Source: Scatosoma sp045658805
GTDB lineage: Bacteria > Bacillota > Clostridia > Christensenellales > Borkfalkiaceae
DNA length: 5,186 nucleotides
Assembly: GCA_045658805.1 (NCBI GenBank)
Contig: JAZOVQ010000044.1
Coordinates: 1 to 5,186 of the forward strand
Reading direction: 5' to 3'
In this document: in pieces, positions 1 to 5,186 of the stretch
Layout of the letters: each line of letters opens with the position of its first letter
Numbering within the stretch: the first letter of the stretch is position 1
Made by a program: the position numbers and the translations under genes
The notes under the pieces: generated by a model
Told to the model about the DNA's origin: nothing
What the model saw: the letters and a program-made list of their open reading frames with translations, nothing else
Databases searched by the model: none

Positions 1-97
1 TATCATATTTTGAAATCAAAATCAATATTTAATGTTAATAATTTTGATTAACTGATATTTTTTAATGTTGGATGATAGTCATTGGACTAAAATACTA
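1..97. repeat. AT-rich stretch with inverted and direct repeats, no gene
   Basis: No ORF with a ribosome site is visible here. The sequence contains a 9-bp inverted repeat, AATCAAAAT (14-22) and ATTTTGATT (41-49), around an 18-base spacer. It also has a looser outer pair, TATCAT (1-6) with ATGATA (72-77), and a 9-base direct repeat TTTAATGTT at 28-36 and 61-69. The composition is much more AT-rich than the operon. Such repeats could belong to the end of a mobile element lying to the left, or could be chance in AT-rich DNA. Confidence 0.35.
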
Positions 98-155
98 AAT
101 TTTAACGCTTGCCCATATAATTTTAACGAATACCCCACATAATTTTCACGAAAGC
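98..155. repeat. Three degenerate direct repeats, possible transposon-end sites
   Basis: Three copies of AATTTT(A/C)ACG start at 98, 119 and 141, that is at 21- and 22-base intervals, about two turns of the helix, so the copies face the same side of the DNA. The first two units also share a C-rich second half (GCCCATAT at 111-118 and CCCCACAT at 133-140). On the minus strand the motif reads CGTTAAAATT or CGTGAAAATT. Arrays of this kind are typical of transposase-binding sites at the ends of DDE elements such as the IS21 family, and the motif resembles IS21-type ends from memory. An operator array is the alternative. No transposase gene is in the window, so the assignment is an inference. Confidence 0.4.
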
Positions 156-209
156 AAAAAGAGCCCATCAACCGAAGGCGCAAACGACCTCGGAAGATAG
201 GCTCTTTTT
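156..209. terminator. Long bidirectional hairpin terminator
   Basis: A perfect 10-bp stem pairs AAAAAGAGCC (156-165) with GGCTCTTTTT (200-209). After a C/A mismatch it continues with ATC (167-169) and GAT (196-198). An inner stem pairs CCG and AGG (172-174, 176-178) with CCT and CGG (188-190, 191-193). The A-tract on one side and T-tract on the other let it work as an intrinsic terminator in both directions. It would act as a second stop for the operon and would block transcripts coming from the left. Confidence 0.7.
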
Positions 210-269
210 ATCGCAAGAAATGCTTTTTACACCTTGAAAGGGTAAAAATACCCCTAAAAGGCAATCAAA

Positions 270-310
270 AACGCAGAATTGGCACAAATAATTGTATCCT
301 ATTCTGCGTT
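270..310 (-). terminator. Intrinsic terminator of the glycosidase operon
   Basis: AACGCAGAAT (270-279) and ATTCTGCGTT (301-310) form a perfect 10-bp stem. The loop can fold further through ACAA/TTGT (about 284-296). Read on the minus strand, the stem ends in a run of T (GTTTTTG), the layout of a rho-independent terminator. It lies about 90 bases after the stop codon of the GH78-like gene. Confidence 0.75.
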
Positions 311-330
311 CTTATTTGTTTCGCATGACC

Positions 331-377
331 TATTCTGAATCTTTTCAGCTTTTTACTACTGACTTGAACCCAGCGGA
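331..377 (-). repeat. 3'UTR repeat, copy A (after the GH78-like gene)
   Basis: This stretch shares TATTC(A/T)GAA (331-339) and the exact 13-mer TGAACCCAGCGGA (365-377) with the stretch at 4528-4583. Order and orientation are the same, and both lie between a stop codon and a terminator. The spacer between the two boxes is T-rich on the plus strand and differs in length (25 bases here, 34 in the other copy). It appears to be one copy of a dispersed non-coding element; its function is unknown. Confidence 0.55.
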
Positions 378-401
378 AAAATTCGATTATATACATTATG
401 C

Positions 402-2051
402 TTACTCTATCCTTGTAAGCCCCTCGGGAATATTGAGGTTGGTTTCCACACCATCCTCTTTCTGCGTTAGCTCGATTTCAACAATCCCTTTCGCCATCGG
501 GATTTTACAAGAAATATGCTTTAAGCCGCACAAATTCGGTTTCAGGGTAAATTTCGTGCAATCATTGTCGCAAATACGGAATCCCACGACCGTTTCGATG
601 AGGAATGCAAGCACGCCGCAGCTCCAACCGTGACAAAGGCTGTTTCTATACCCTACGTAGCAAGGCTTGCCGAAATCGCCATGCACTTTCCGTTGCCCCT
701 TTTGCGGCCTCTCCGTGATTTTGCAGGCATTTTCCATCCATTCCACTTCAAAGCCTTCCCAAAAGGACGTTGCGCCCATTTGCAGCATTCCGCCGTAATA
801 TTGCAGGTTGTTGTCAAACGCTTCCTGTACGTAACCGTTTTCCGTCAACGCTTTGGAAATGAAATAAGTCATGAACATAGAATAACCGCTCGCGCCGTTA
901 TTTTTAATCAAATCGAGTGCCTTTTTACAATCGCTTTTATCCACCAAAACACCCATTGCGGAAATGGCCTTAAAGGTAGAATTTTCCTTAGTTTTCTTAG
1001 AAAGAGCCCCTTCAATTTCCTTGGCAATCGTGATATTTTCCTCATCGAAATATGCACAATTGATGATTTGACGCATCGTGTATAACGTCGTTGCATAGCA
1101 CGCGAATACGCTGTCGGGCGTACCATGGCTAGGCCAATCGAAATAATAAGGATTGTCGGACAGCAAACCGCCCTTTTCAAAGGTTAACGCCCCATCTTCA
1201 TTGACGCATTTTTTCAACACGCAAAGGGTTTCTTTCGCGCTTTCCAAATACTCTCTTTTCACCTTTCCCGTCTTACTGAAATATTCCTTCATACACAGCA
1301 AAAACCACACGTTGTACAAGGGAATATTATTGATCCAACGCTCTTTTTGTTGGTAGCGTATCGTATAATCGAAGGTGTTTTCGATTTCACGGCAATTTCC
1401 GTAAAGGTAGAGTATCCCCAAAATTTCAGGATACAAATCTCCGCACCAAATATGCTGGTCGCGTTTTACCCCGTCCCAAATGCAATTTTGCATATTCAAA
1501 TGCAAGGTATGAGCCGCCGTGTTGAATATATCGTTGACGAGTGTATTGTCGCATTCGAAACTGCCAATCGGGTCGGATTCCGAATGTACGTAGGTGCCAT
1601 ATACACGATTTAAGCGGAAAATTCCCTCTTCCAAGAAATCCAAACGAACAAACCGATAGCCCGTTGCTCCCCATTCCATATCGGAGTTCATCGGCATATA
1701 ACAAACCATATCCCTTGTGGAATGGTCGTTGGTCGAATTTTTTTCGCCAACCTCGCTGCAACATTCACCTAAGGATTCCCCAAAGCGTATGCGCAAATAG
1801 GGCTTCAAGCTGGGATAGCCGTTGGAATGAAAGAACAGCCTTACACCGCCAAAATACTCTCTCCCGAAATCCAAAATAATATGCCCCTTCCCATTAAATT
1901 CGCAAAAATCGGGAAAATCGAACATATTTTGCTCCATAAAATTACCTTTCAATAGATTTTCGGGTTTATATACGTTTCCTCCCACTTCCACGATTTTCAC
2001 AGGAAGCATATATTCCTTTCTTCTCTTTTCCTTAAAAAACTGCATATTCAT
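402..2051 (-). CDS. GH78-like glycoside hydrolase (alpha-L-rhamnosidase superfamily)
   Basis: The 549-residue protein is a probable cytoplasmic glycosidase removing rhamnose-like or related sugars; no signal peptide or membrane segment is seen. An N-terminal beta-sandwich (about 15-155) precedes an (alpha/alpha)6-barrel-like region (about 160-490). This carries DGVKRDQHIWCGD (193-205), FDWP (304-307), GATSFWEGF (426-434, E432 matching the family's catalytic base) and SLCHGWSCG (471-479). A short C-terminal beta domain follows (about 495-549). Many GH78 enzymes are larger, so this is a compact form. The general-acid glutamate of characterised enzymes is Asp198 or Gln199 here, so activity and substrate are uncertain. 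I chose ATG 2051 because it overlaps the stop of the upstream small ORF (TGATG) and keeps the residues before MLPVKIVE, which look family-like. ATG 2009, preceded by GAAAGGA with a short 4-base gap, would give 535 residues. An in-frame TTG at 2114 has little support. It is the last gene of the operon. Confidence 0.85.
   Translation of the reverse strand: MNMQFFKEKRRKEYMLPVKIVEVGGNVYKPENLLKGNFMEQNMFDFPDFCEFNGKGHIILDFGREYFGGVRLFFHSNGYPSLKPYLRIRFGESLGECCSEVGEKNSTNDHSTRDMVCYMPMNSDMEWGATGYRFVRLDFLEEGIFRLNRVYGTYVHSESDPIGSFECDNTLVNDIFNTAAHTLHLNMQNCIWDGVKRDQHIWCGDLYPEILGILYLYGNCREIENTFDYTIRYQQKERWINNIPLYNVWFLLCMKEYFSKTGKVKREYLESAKETLCVLKKCVNEDGALTFEKGGLLSDNPYYFDWPSHGTPDSVFACYATTLYTMRQIINCAYFDEENITIAKEIEGALSKKTKENSTFKAISAMGVLVDKSDCKKALDLIKNNGASGYSMFMTYFISKALTENGYVQEAFDNNLQYYGGMLQMGATSFWEGFEVEWMENACKITERPQKGQRKVHGDFGKPCYVGYRNSLCHGWSCGVLAFLIETVVGFRICDNDCTKFTLKPNLCGLKHISCKIPMAKGIVEIELTQKEDGVETNLNIPEGLTRIE
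2014..2020 (-). promoter_or_regulatory. Possible internal ribosome binding site
   Basis: GAAAGGA lies 4 bases before ATG 2009. It is a better Shine-Dalgarno match than anything before ATG 2051, but the spacing is short. It leaves the true start of the GH78-like protein open between translational coupling at 2051 and independent initiation at 2009. Confidence 0.35.
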
Positions 2052-2220
2052 CAAATCCAACCCATTTCTTTTACTTTTTCTAAAATATTGTCCCACACGA
2101 TGTCCGCGCACCAATAATGATGCTTCGGTGTGATTGCCAATTTACAACGGTCGGCAACGCCGCAAGCTTCTGTTTTGTTTTTTCAAGTAAAAGTTCATGA
2201 CACAAATCGCCGTTAATCAT
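2051..2220 (-). pseudogene. Small ORF of 56 codons, broken by a single-base frameshift
   Basis: ATG 2220 begins 20 bases after the upstream stop and has a strong ribosome site. Read straight, it gives 46 residues ending at TAG 2080-2082. In the -1 frame, from just after the A6 run at 2178-2183, a reading continues smoothly to a TGA at 2051-2053 that overlaps the next gene's ATG by one base. Adding one A (A7 for A6) joins the two parts into 56 residues, starting MINGDLCHELLLE and ending KVKEMGWI. The second part looks like real protein, with KHHYWCADIVWDNILEK and an amphipathic tail; the straight frame there does not. The 170-base span is one short of a multiple of three. I do not recognise the family. 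It could be a true pseudogene, a sequencing or assembly indel in a homopolymer, a case of slippage expression, or the remnant of a longer gene reduced by deletion. Confidence 0.55.
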
Positions 2221-2226
2221 ATTAAA

Positions 2227-2233
2227 CCTCTCT
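2227..2233 (-). promoter_or_regulatory. Ribosome binding site of the small ORF
   Basis: AGAGAGG sits 6 bases before ATG 2220, in the short gap after the TAA of the 668-residue gene. It is the main reason to think translation once began, or still begins, at 2220. Confidence 0.65.
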
Positions 2234-2240
2234 GATTTTT

Positions 2241-4247
2241 TTAACACAAAAGCAACGTTTGCGTGGAAAGATATTCAAACGGCTCAAACACGGTAAGCGT
2301 ATTGCCGTTTAACGCAAAGCTTACCTTTCTCACTTCGCCCGTCTGTTTGTCCACGACGGATACTTCATTTACTTGCATACCGTAAACGTTGAATTGAATT
2401 GTTTCAAAATTTTCCACCGTTGTATTGACCAGCATCAACGCTTTTTCCGCATTTCTGGCATACAGGTATGCGAACACGCCGCTTTCTTCCGTGCTTACGA
2501 TGGGCGTTTTTGCCTTTTTACATACAAAATCACGCAGCATCGAGGTACGCAAATCATTGTACTGCTCATACAAAATTTCATCGTGAATATACGGAATGAC
2601 GAAGAAGCTTCCGCCATCCGCATCGCCGTAGCCCATAACGTTGCCGTGATAATCGTACACATAGGATTTTGCAATCACGTCGTCCTCGTATTCGATTTCC
2701 ACATAATGTCCTGCGCGGCGAACCGCCGCACGGATCCCCTTTTTACCGTTTACTTCTACGCCGTCCGCCGCTTGCTCGTATGCGTGAACGTCTTTTCCTG
2801 CCCAATGCTCTTTATAGGATTTTGCACGGAATAAATGCCCTAATCCCATACGGAACAATCGGATTGCCGCGCTACCATCTAATATCACATAGTTATTTGC
2901 AAACAAATCTTCCAACTGCTCTTTTGTAAAATTATACACCGCGCTGTTACAAAGAGAAACGATTTGCCCCTTGAAGGATTTTTCCGTCGATACTTTCGTA
3001 TTCAACCCCAACGCCGCAATATACGCGCCGAAATAGTATTCATCGGGAGAATAGCTCATGAAATTCCCCATGTCTGCCTTGCGGTTATATACCTCATTCG
3101 GGTCGGCAGGCACGATGATACCCTCCGCTTTGTCGTACTCAATCCCCTGATTGATTACACCGTTCAAATAGGGCATAATCTTTGCCAACGCTTCGCCGTA
3201 GCCAAAACCTTCGTTGATGCCGTTTCCGCAAAAATCATAAATATCGTACGTCATACCGTCGATGCAAAGCGGAATAGCAGATTCCACCTGAAAACGCAAG
3301 AATCTTGCATTTTTGCTAAAGGTACTAAACGCGCTGTTTTCCAATTCGGGTAAAACCACCGTTTCCTTAGGAATGTACGAACGGCAAACGTAAGGGAACA
3401 TATTGAAATAAGTATAATATTCCTTCGCACAAATTTCCATATAGCAGGGCAAATGCAAACGGTTTATCATTTCACCGCCCTGCGCCAAGCCTTTATGCAC
3501 CGCGTACCAATCGCGCGCCTCCATCGAATGTCGGATTTGCGCCGAGCTCATCAAGCCCACCTTCGTATTTAACCCGACCTCTTTGACGGTTTCCCCTAAA
3601 AATTCCGCCAAATCTGTCATCGTTTCACGGCTTACATCCAACCAAGCGTTTCTAACCTTCTCATCGCAAGTTTTTCTAAAGAGTAAATCGGTAAATTCCT
3701 CACGCGTGTAATTCGTGCCGAGCTTTTCATTGTAACGCTGCATATGCAGCTTGCAAAAACAGCCGCCGTATTTCAAATCCCCGTGGTTATGCAGGCGGAA
3801 ATCGTCCTCTACCCAAATGGTATCGGGTTCAATTTCACGAATAAGGTATTGGTAAAATTCTTTGTAGTACGTACGCCAGTTTTCACACAAGGGGCAAGCA
3901 ACCAACTCACACGCCTTACCGTCGTAATCCACCATCGTGGTAAAATTTTGCCCTTCCTTGAGCTTTCTACCCCTATCCAAATGCCCAAACTCAATCCAAG
4001 GGTTTAAGCTGACCTTAATGCCGTTTTCCATCAAACGCTTTTTGGTGCGTTGGATAGCCGCCACCCAAGGCTTCGCCTCTTCAATCGTCATATGCCCAAC
4101 GAAATAATCCTCGGCATTGATGAACAGCATTATGTGCTGAAAACCGTATTTTACACAATAATCAATGATGCCGCTTACACGCTCCTCTTCGTAAAGATGC
4201 GGAACAATTTGCAAACGTAAAATGTTTTCAAACTCTTTCTTCTTCAT
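2241..4247 (-). CDS. GH42-like TIM-barrel glycoside hydrolase, subfamily not recognised
   Basis: This 668-residue protein without a signal peptide is the first gene of the operon. Residues 1-370 look like a TIM barrel: strand-like segments at HIMLFIN (38-44), KVSLNPW (78-84), TIWVEDDF (143-150), KVGLMSS (229-235) and VVLPELEN (297-304), then a tail containing IPLCIDGMTYDIYDF (325-339). Residues about 370-480 resemble the Rossmann-like trimerisation domain of GH42 beta-galactosidases, with EGIIVPAD, GLNTKVS and NNYVILDG. The end (about 585-668) is a small beta domain. Plausible catalytic acids are Glu147 in WVEDDFRLHNH and Glu301 or Glu303 in PELEN. The usual clan GH-A Asn-Glu pair is not seen, so family and substrate stay open. 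CFCKLH (163-168) beside the active-site loop could bind a metal. ATG 4247 is preferred over the in-frame GTG 4271 because AAAGGAG stands 8 bases before it. The gene follows a clear sigma-A promoter. Shared transcription with the GH78-like gene suggests joint work on one glycoside. Confidence 0.85.
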   Translation of the reverse strand: MKKKEFENILRLQIVPHLYEEERVSGIIDYCVKYGFQHIMLFINAEDYFVGHMTIEEAKPWVAAIQRTKKRLMENGIKVSLNPWIEFGHLDRGRKLKEGQNFTTMVDYDGKACELVACPLCENWRTYYKEFYQYLIREIEPDTIWVEDDFRLHNHGDLKYGGCFCKLHMQRYNEKLGTNYTREEFTDLLFRKTCDEKVRNAWLDVSRETMTDLAEFLGETVKEVGLNTKVGLMSSAQIRHSMEARDWYAVHKGLAQGGEMINRLHLPCYMEICAKEYYTYFNMFPYVCRSYIPKETVVLPELENSAFSTFSKNARFLRFQVESAIPLCIDGMTYDIYDFCGNGINEGFGYGEALAKIMPYLNGVINQGIEYDKAEGIIVPADPNEVYNRKADMGNFMSYSPDEYYFGAYIAALGLNTKVSTEKSFKGQIVSLCNSAVYNFTKEQLEDLFANNYVILDGSAAIRLFRMGLGHLFRAKSYKEHWAGKDVHAYEQAADGVEVNGKKGIRAAVRRAGHYVEIEYEDDVIAKSYVYDYHGNVMGYGDADGGSFFVIPYIHDEILYEQYNDLRTSMLRDFVCKKAKTPIVSTEESGVFAYLYARNAEKALMLVNTTVENFETIQFNVYGMQVNEVSVVDKQTGEVRKVSFALNGNTLTVFEPFEYLSTQTLLLC

Positions 4248-4255
4248 CCTTTTCA

Positions 4256-4262
4256 CTCCTTT
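4256..4262 (-). promoter_or_regulatory. Ribosome binding site fixing the start at 4247
   Basis: AAAGGAG lies 8 bases before ATG 4247, near-ideal spacing. The longer reading from GTG 4271 would place this site inside the coding region and has no ribosome site of its own, so the shorter start is preferred. Confidence 0.85.
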
Positions 4263-4300
4263 AAGTATCACAGTATTTGGGCTATCTTTTGTTTGGTATT

Positions 4301-4329
4301 ATTATATTATAAATCAACCTAAAAGTCAA
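4301..4329 (-). promoter_or_regulatory. Sigma-A promoter of the glycosidase operon
   Basis: On the minus strand TTGACT (-35, 4329-4324) and TATAAT (-10, 4306-4301) are separated by exactly 17 bases. Transcription would start near 4294, giving a leader of about 47 bases before ATG 4247. I see no clear palindromic operator or catabolite-response site overlapping it, so the sequence does not show how it is regulated. Confidence 0.85.
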
Positions 4330-4335
4330 GAAAAG

Positions 4336-4368
4336 AACGCACTCTGCCTTGGTAGACAAAAGTGCGTT
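4336..4368 (-). terminator. Hairpin just upstream of the operon promoter, probable terminator
   Basis: AACGCACT (4336-4343) pairs with AGTGCGTT (4361-4368), with possible extra pairing of CTGCC and GGTAG inside the loop. On the minus strand it is followed by CTTTTCTTG, a broken T-tract, so termination may be modest. It ends only six bases before the -35 box and would insulate the operon from upstream transcription. Its AACGCA...TGCGTT base matches that of the terminator at 270-310. Confidence 0.5.
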
Positions 4369-4373
4369 TATAG

Positions 4374-4491
4374 TGGTGCGAATGAAGGGTATCTGCCGTT
4401 TCTCGCAAGCGAGAACTCTCGGCAGGGCGTCGCCATTATAAATGGCTCGCGCGAACCGATGGTTTCTTCGTCTTTCCCTTCATTCGCACCA
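4374..4491. repeat. 118-base palindromic element able to fold as a cloverleaf
   Basis: The ends form a perfect 16-bp inverted repeat: TGGTGCGAATGAAGGG (4374-4389) and CCCTTCATTCGCACCA (4476-4491). The interior holds three hairpins in sequence. Arm 1 pairs CTGCCG with CGGCAG (4393-4398, 4420-4425) and contains TTCTCG/CGAGAA around CAAG (4400-4415). Arm 2 pairs GCCATT with AATGGC around ATA (4432-4446). Arm 3 pairs CGAACC with GGTTTC, with a bulge, around GAT (4452-4466). The whole is a four-way junction. It is markedly more GC-rich than its surroundings and sits between two terminators. It could be a palindromic repeat element (REP- or MITE-like) or a structured RNA. It matches no RNA family that I recognise. 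Confidence 0.65.
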
Positions 4492-4493
4492 AC

Positions 4494-4516
4494 AAAAAAG
4501 CACCCACAAGGGGTGC
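4494..4516 (-). terminator. Intrinsic terminator of the zinc-ribbon gene
   Basis: GCACCC (4500-4505) pairs with GGGTGC (4511-4516) around a 5-base loop. On the minus strand it is followed directly by six T. This is a classic rho-independent terminator about 70 bases after the stop codon of the zinc-ribbon gene. Confidence 0.88.
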
Positions 4517-4527
4517 GCCTGCGTGTC

Positions 4528-4583
4528 TATTCAGAACAATTCCGCTTTTTTAAGGTTTTCAAGTTTGGACTGAACCCAGCGGA
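4528..4583 (-). repeat. 3'UTR repeat, copy B (after the zinc-ribbon gene)
   Basis: TATTCAGAA (4528-4536) and TGAACCCAGCGGA (4571-4583) repeat the boxes seen at 331-377, in the same order and again between a stop codon and a terminator. On the minus strand it can be read in frame after the TAA of the zinc-ribbon gene for 17 codons (RWVQSKLENLKK in the middle), up to a TGA at 4531-4533. Since copy A also gives RWVQ after an unrelated gene, a shared DNA or RNA element is a better explanation than a lost protein tail. Confidence 0.55.
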
Positions 4584-4584
4584 T

Positions 4585-5186
4585 TTAATTATCAATATAC
4601 CGCCAATGATACCCCCCTGCTGTTTTCGTTTTACCATTACAACAATTACGGATAGCTCCTGCATTAATATTTAATACTCGCCCCGCCACAACTGCACTTT
4701 CGTATTCAGTGTTTTCATCTATATTAAAAACTTTCCGCATTCTTGACAGCCTTGTTTTCTCTCGACCGCATTTTGGACAACCTCGACCATTAACGCGATG
4801 CGCAACCGATGTCACCCATTTATTTTTACAGTTTGAACATATCCAGCCATATTTCTTATTGGTTTGCGGTCTCACTTGAGAAGGTAAAACATTTGTATTT
4901 TTTTGATAGTCCCATTCTTCTGCAATATACGGATAAAGCGTTTGCAGGTCATTCCATCCCTCTATAATTTTTTGCCCAGCGCAATATGGACAGTCACATT
5001 TTTCTTTCCCTGTTCGACTATAAATAACCGCTTGCCACTCATGCCCCAACGAACATTGCCACCAAACCTTTTTTTTGCTACCATTATTAAACATTGAAGG
5101 CAATAATGGCGCATTTTTTGTATAATGCCATTCTTTAAGTAGCTTTTCATCCGTAATAGCATTTTCTTTTTCTTGTGAAATATGTA
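4585..5186 (-). CDS. Zinc-ribbon (DUF4379-type) protein with NUMOD1-like C-terminus, 5' end missing
   Basis: The reading frame is open to the right edge, so the true start is outside; 199 residues are visible. They begin inside a DUF4379-type unit (KLLKEWHYTKN at 15-25). Zinc-ribbon 1 has C44, H48, C65 and C68 with the typical WWQCSLGHEW and CPYC, plus an extra C63. A linker with NDLQTLYPYIAEEWD (78-92) leads to zinc-ribbon 2 with C116, C119, C136 and C139. The last 45 or so residues (YESAVVAGRVLNINAGAI, then CCNGKTKTAGGYHWRY) resemble NUMOD1, a DNA-binding helix-turn-helix module found in homing endonucleases. The protein probably binds DNA. Any nuclease or recombinase domain would lie beyond the window. 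The in-frame TTG at 5103 and the ATG within the visible part would cut the first zinc unit and are not credible starts. The gene has its own terminator and is not part of the glycosidase operon. Confidence 0.8.
   Translation of the reverse strand, partial: HISQEKENAITDEKLLKEWHYTKNAPLLPSMFNNGSKKKVWWQCSLGHEWQAVIYSRTGKEKCDCPYCAGQKIIEGWNDLQTLYPYIAEEWDYQKNTNVLPSQVRPQTNKKYGWICSNCKNKWVTSVAHRVNGRGCPKCGREKTRLSRMRKVFNIDENTEYESAVVAGRVLNINAGAIRNCCNGKTKTAGGYHWRYIDN

Noticed and set aside
98..155. CRISPR array
   Set aside because: The repeats are only about 10 bases long and degenerate, the period is 21-22 bases with no distinct spacers, and no cas gene is present.
365..377. The shared 13-mer as a tRNA T-arm or an integrase attachment site
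   Set aside because: On the minus strand GGTTCAAGTC resembles a T-loop, but no 5-bp T-stem, anticodon arm or acceptor stem can be paired around either copy.
265..396. A 43-codon minus-strand ORF right after the GH78-like stop (ATG 394-396)
   Set aside because: There is no convincing ribosome site, and the ORF translates the 3'UTR repeat and reads straight through the terminator hairpin.
292..633. A 113-codon plus-strand reading frame at the left
   Set aside because: It starts within the terminator hairpin and runs antisense into the GH78-like gene, with no ribosome site. Its resemblance to the plus-strand frame at 4528-4583 comes from the shared DNA repeat.
630..1879. Several 67-151 codon plus-strand reading frames inside the GH78-like gene
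   Set aside because: They are antisense shadows without ribosome sites, overlapping a well-supported gene with family motifs.
2178..2183. Canonical -1 ribosomal slippery site AAAAAAC in the small ORF
   Set aside because: The heptamer is present but out of phase: the start frame reads GAA AAA ACA, not A AAA AAC. No downstream stem or pseudoknot is evident. Simple homopolymer slippage or an indel is more likely.
4222..4674. A 150-codon plus-strand reading frame across the intergenic region
   Set aside because: It crosses both terminators, the cloverleaf repeat, the operon promoter and the ends of both flanking genes. It has no ribosome site, and its middle simply translates the inverted repeats.

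Overview
The window looks like a piece of a low-to-medium GC Firmicutes genome, most likely a gut Clostridia-type bacterium. This rests on the AT-rich intergenic DNA, purine-rich Shine-Dalgarno sites (AAAGGAG, AGAGAGG), a textbook sigma-A promoter (TTGACT-17 bp-TATAAT), short hairpin-plus-T-tract terminators and the kinds of proteins encoded. No species can be named from the sequence alone. All genes lie on the minus strand, so transcription runs right to left.

Right edge (4585-5186): the 3' part of a gene that stays open to the window edge. It encodes two zinc-ribbon modules of the DUF4379 type followed by a NUMOD1-like C-terminal domain. Next comes a 337-base intergenic region (4248-4584) packed with structure: a 3'UTR motif, a strong terminator (4494-4516), a 118-base element that folds into a four-way cloverleaf (4374-4491), a second hairpin (4336-4368) and a sigma-A promoter (4301-4329).

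Centre (402-4247): this promoter drives a probable three-gene sugar-degradation operon. First is a 668-residue TIM-barrel protein built like a GH42-type glycosidase. Next is a 56-codon small ORF with a good ribosome site, whose frame is broken by one missing base at an A6 run. Last is a 549-residue GH78-like (alpha-L-rhamnosidase superfamily) protein whose start overlaps the stop of the small ORF (TGATG). None of the operon proteins has a signal peptide, so the inferred job is cytoplasmic breakdown of an imported glycoside or oligosaccharide, perhaps one containing rhamnose. Transporter and regulator genes are not in the window.

Left edge (1-401): no convincing gene. It holds the operon terminator (270-310), a second long bidirectional hairpin (156-209), three degenerate 21-22 base direct repeats (98-155) that resemble transposon-end binding sites, and an AT-rich inverted repeat. 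A 13-base identity (TGAACCCAGCGGA) plus a TATTC(A/T)GAA box occurs in the same order just after the stop codons of both the GH78-like gene and the zinc-ribbon gene, which suggests a dispersed 3'UTR element. The least explained features are the cloverleaf element, this 3'UTR repeat and the interrupted small ORF.
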